Positions 60,690 to 64,000 of a DNA stretch of 64,000 nt are shown here, piece by piece (within the stretch, counting starts at the first letter, position 1; every line of letters starts with the position of its first letter). Under the pieces are notes generated by a model. The model did not search any database, was not told where the DNA came from, and worked only from the letters and a program-made list of their open reading frames with translations. The stretch covers positions 14,154,866 to 14,218,865 of the forward strand of contig NC_071343.1 of assembly GCF_027744825.2 (NCBI RefSeq), written 5' to 3'. Made by a program: the position numbers and the translations under genes. The stretch comes from Synchiropus splendidus. Lineage: Eukaryota; Chordata; Actinopteri; Syngnathiformes; Callionymidae.

Positions 60690-63600
60690 GTACCATAGAG
60701 TCATATATAGAACCTAGATATTCCAATATAAGAATGAGAGTTGTTTTGGAAACCAAGCTGAAAAACACAAACGCATCCTCCTGGATCATTTGCTCAACAG
60801 AGAGTGTCTGTATTATCACAGTAGGATTCTGCTGACATGCCGCTGTACTAATAACTGGGGTCTGCTGAACATGATGCCATGATACCGGTACACAGTAATA
60901 AGGTGTAATAATGCTGTTTAAATTTGGACGCAGCATAAAAACAACACAGACAATAGTTTTGCTTTTTTAATATCCATATCCATATGACTGAATCCTCAAG
61001 TATTATTATGACAAAATATTAAGTCAATGTCACCTCATGAAGGTCATTGAAATTTTCATGTTATTTGTGTTTTTAAAATCGGATTTTCCAGATTACAGAA
61101 AGTTCTTTCTTTATTCTTTTTAACCACAAATCAAATGAAATAATTCTTATATTCAGCCAATCTTTGGCTTCTGCATAAATGCATTCATGTGTGTTCAATT
61201 AATCATTTTATTCCGACTTAATAGATTTGATTGTTGAACCACTCATGACTGCACATATTGAAATATTTACTAAAGTCTATTAATAATCCGACCCGGCTTT
61301 ATGAATGATGAATCAGCAATGTGTGTATGCTTAACCAGGACTAAATGAATGATTCATATTTTCACTTAGCCGTGGTGACCTTGCCTGTTTCATGTGTTCA
61401 GACGTGTCTCCTGCTCATAGTCAGTTACTGCATCCGTCATATTGCCAGCCATCTCTCCTGTCTCAAGAGATGTATTTCCATTCTCTCCGTTTCGTTACGT
61501 CGCCTCCTCGGACTGAACTGGTCGTTTCATCGCAGAGGAGGTGACTACGGATTGAAACGGGGGGAGGCGAAGACAACTAATAAGCGTTTCTTGCATAAGA
61601 CAGCCTAATTTAATTCTAGTTATCACTGAAGACCGCGTTTTGATTATCGGCTGTGAGCGCTGCAGTTTTTCTGGCCACTGTAATTAGCACGTCATTGTTC
61701 GTGGCGCCAGAGCTCAGTCCAGTCTTTTTACTCCGTCCTTGCTTTCATTTTCCTGCTCGCTTGTATCTCACTCCCTGGCATCTTTGAAGAACAATTGTTT
61801 TTACAGCCCAACTAAATAAAGCCTGCGGCATTTTAAGGAAAATGACCGTTGGAAGTAGCGGTTCACCTTTTGGTCAGTGTCAGAGTCTTCTGCTATATAC
61901 ACCATATTCTGCTCTTATTTACCTTTGTGTATTGTCAATTGTAACAAATGATCAACAATAGATTTGTGTTTCTTAATGTAGGCATTAGCTCAAATGTGCT
62001 CGCTTGCTAGATTCTGCATTATTTATCTTTTGACTCTTGATCGCAATGTGTTTCTCCAACACATACCCTGGTGTCTAATAACGACTATTTCCACATGTAC
62101 TTTTGCGCCTGATATAGACGGGGAAGGCAGCCTTCTGTGTTGCATGTGGACTACGGGTGTAAGAAAAAATGGATACACTCAAATATCAAATATTGATGGT
62201 GCACTATTGCAGTGTTTTTCAACCTTTTTCTAGCCATGGCACCCTTAGTTCATTGAAAAAATCCCAGTCACACCACCAAAGGAACCACTGCCAAAGTGCA
62301 CTTTTGCTTAAAGTCCGATAGAAAATCCCAATTCATTTGTGGAAAAACTGTAGCTCCTGACACTTGGTTGTCATTTTGCCAGGATATTTGCAGACACAAA
62401 TTGCAGAAAATGTATTTGTCTCAAATGTGTCCAAAAATGGGTGGGCAATATGGCAAAAATGTATCATGATTTATTTATGTATTTACTTAACTGTTTCAAT
62501 TTTGTCACTTCTCTATTGCGTGATTTTATTTCCAGACAAATCCTTAGCATTCTTTGCCTGAACTTGCCTCTTAAAAACAATTATTCTTTCTCTCTTTACA
62601 TTTTGGAGCACATTTATTTTGTTGTGCATTCAGTTTTAAACCACAAAGCAAACTTTGACAGTCCATGGGTATTAATAAAGTTTTGAAGTAAGACGTCACA
62701 CCGTTAGCTCTGCGGTGCAGACAGCTTTTGCCGTTGTGGGTCCGACAAGGATCACTCCCCCCATTGTCCTTGGTTGCTCATCAACACATTATAATTGTTA
62801 TGATTTAATGTCATCATATTGCCCACCTCTATCTCCGGACAAATGCGGTGAAATTGGATCATTTCCCACGGCACAACTGTCAGCACCCCGGTTGAAAACC
62901 TCTGCACTATTGTATCGATACTTAAAGTCCACTATGTCAACATTTAATAAATAAATATTAGATATGCTGCTGCATTTCAGGTACTTTCAGTTGACCGATG
63001 TATCGCAATGTATCATAATGCCGGACCTGTATCGGGATACGTTTCATATCGGTAGATTCCTGACAATACACTGCACTTATCTTATAGGCGTTTCAATGGA
63101 GGCAAATCAAGAGCACGAGCAAGAGTCATTTGAGGTGCTTTATATACCATGTGTCACAACATAGCATACAGTGTGACAGGTGCACCACCCCACGGCTAAC
63201 CCTGGCCCGAACCTACATCTCTCTTCTGTGTGACGTGCAGCACTCAGAACACCTTTGTGTCAACATGTGATGTGGTAGGCAGGTAGACTTTGGGACGCAA
63301 AAGTCCTCTTGAAAAAAGGGTTGCCATTTGACACATTGGGAGTGAGAAAGTGTTGGTTTATTATTCCCAAAGTGTTTGCCATGTTATCTTCCCTCGTCTG
63401 CTCCAGTGAAGTCACAGTAAATGATCCTTGAGCGCAATCGAGTGTCAGTCTCAAGGCACAAAAGAGGCACTTGGATACCCACAATCTCTTGTCTCGCTCA
63501 GAAGGCACCACAATGATGGATGGAGCATTTGATTAGCACATTGTGAAAGTTAGCACCAGTTATCGCCACTTTCATAAAGACACTCTTTACCACCTCCATA

Positions 63601-64000
63601 GGTTGACCTCTAGTGTGGGTGGTCTATCGTCCAAGAAGCACTAAAACCTTGTGAAGAAAATGGTTCAAATTATACATTGGAGATATGTTACCACTTTCCT
63701 CTGTCATTTGCTGACCTGTCGTCCAGCGTGGGCTCACATTCTGACCTGACGTCTCTCCAAGATTTAATTGCACACCACCGAGCAAAGTATATAGAAAGTA
63801 TAGAAATACACTTCATTTCCCAGCGTCTTAATGGAAGCCACGTTCCGTGAATCCCTCTGTAAATCTCACGTCTCATTAGCTCCCATTAGTGTAGTTCTTG
63901 TGTGCAGGTTCTCTCCTCCTTTGCTCAGTCTGCGGTGTCCCAACATTTGTGCTCAAGCTTGTGCTCCTTTCTTATCTAAAAAAAGTACTGTTCTGTTCTG
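60690..64000 (+). other. ccdc148 intron (incomplete)
   Basis: At least 3.3 kb of intron. Apart from the hAT element at 62210-62904 it appears unique. The AG-like sites near the right edge (for example TGTGCAG at 63901-63907) do not open a CCDC148-like frame. Confidence 0.6.
62210..62904. mobile_element. Non-autonomous hAT element with 8-bp target-site duplication
   Basis: The element starts CAGTGTTTTTCAACC and ends GGTTGAAAACCTCTG; the ends are inverted repeats matching at 13 of 15 positions. The 8 bp CACTATTG flanks it on both sides (62202-62209 and 62905-62912) without mismatch. Eight-base duplications and CAG-type termini are diagnostic of hAT transposons. The 695-bp interior has no transposase frame, so it must have been mobilised in trans. 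Subterminal GGCACC/CACGGCAC motifs also occur near both ends. Confidence 0.88.

Noticed and set aside
63901..64000. Possible next ccdc148 exon after TGTGCAG
   Set aside because: The frame gives no Lys/Glu-rich coiled coil as expected for the next CCDC148 segment, and it runs into a stop.

Overview
This is vertebrate nuclear DNA, almost certainly from a teleost, probably a spiny-rayed (percomorph) fish. The genes are split into short exons with GT-AG introns, the spacer is AT-rich, and the interspersed repeats are of fish type: small hAT-like elements and the 3' end of an L2-type LINE with a hexanucleotide tail. I see no bacterial-style operons, CRISPR arrays, phage or viral genes.

The window holds parts of two protein-coding genes arranged head to head. 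On the minus strand, from about 44.9 kb leftward past position 1, is the 5' part of pkp4 (plakophilin 4, also p0071), a p120/delta-catenin-family junction protein. Seven coding exons can be placed (30602-30730, 16858-16970, 12373-12407, 8012-8143, 7556-7737, 6243-6816, 1558-1728). All join in phase and encode the first ~445 residues: an amphipathic N-terminal segment, a short coiled coil and the long Ser/Pro-rich head. The armadillo repeats must lie beyond the left edge. A probable non-coding first exon ends at 44704.

On the plus strand, from about 45 kb rightward past position 64000, is ccdc148 (coiled-coil domain-containing 148). Nine exons can be placed (46591-46677, 46977-47098, 49469-49572, 52532-52623, 52700-52851, 53565-53660, 53729-53901, 54597-54735, 60483-60689). 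They also join in phase, giving 381 codons from the first in-frame Met; the C-terminal third lies outside. Head-to-head pkp4/ccdc148 is also the arrangement I recall in mammals, so the synteny supports both calls.

The genes share a CpG-rich divergent promoter region at about 44.4-45.6 kb, with a full CRE palindrome, two CCAAT boxes and an NRF1-like site. Most of the remaining ~60 kb is intron. Identifiable features there are a non-autonomous hAT element with an intact 8-bp target duplication (62210-62904), a second hAT family present twice in opposite orientations, a foldback element (18.6-18.8 kb), a MITE at 11.5 kb whose terminus recurs at 35.7 kb, an L2-type LINE 3' end with a perfect 9-bp stem-loop and (GATTCT)8 tail at 59.8 kb, a tRNA-Gln-like relic at 27.9 kb and several simple repeats. 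Apart from the exons, I see no open reading frame that looks like a real protein. I found no novel biological system; the interesting points are gene structure, the divergent promoter and the repeats.
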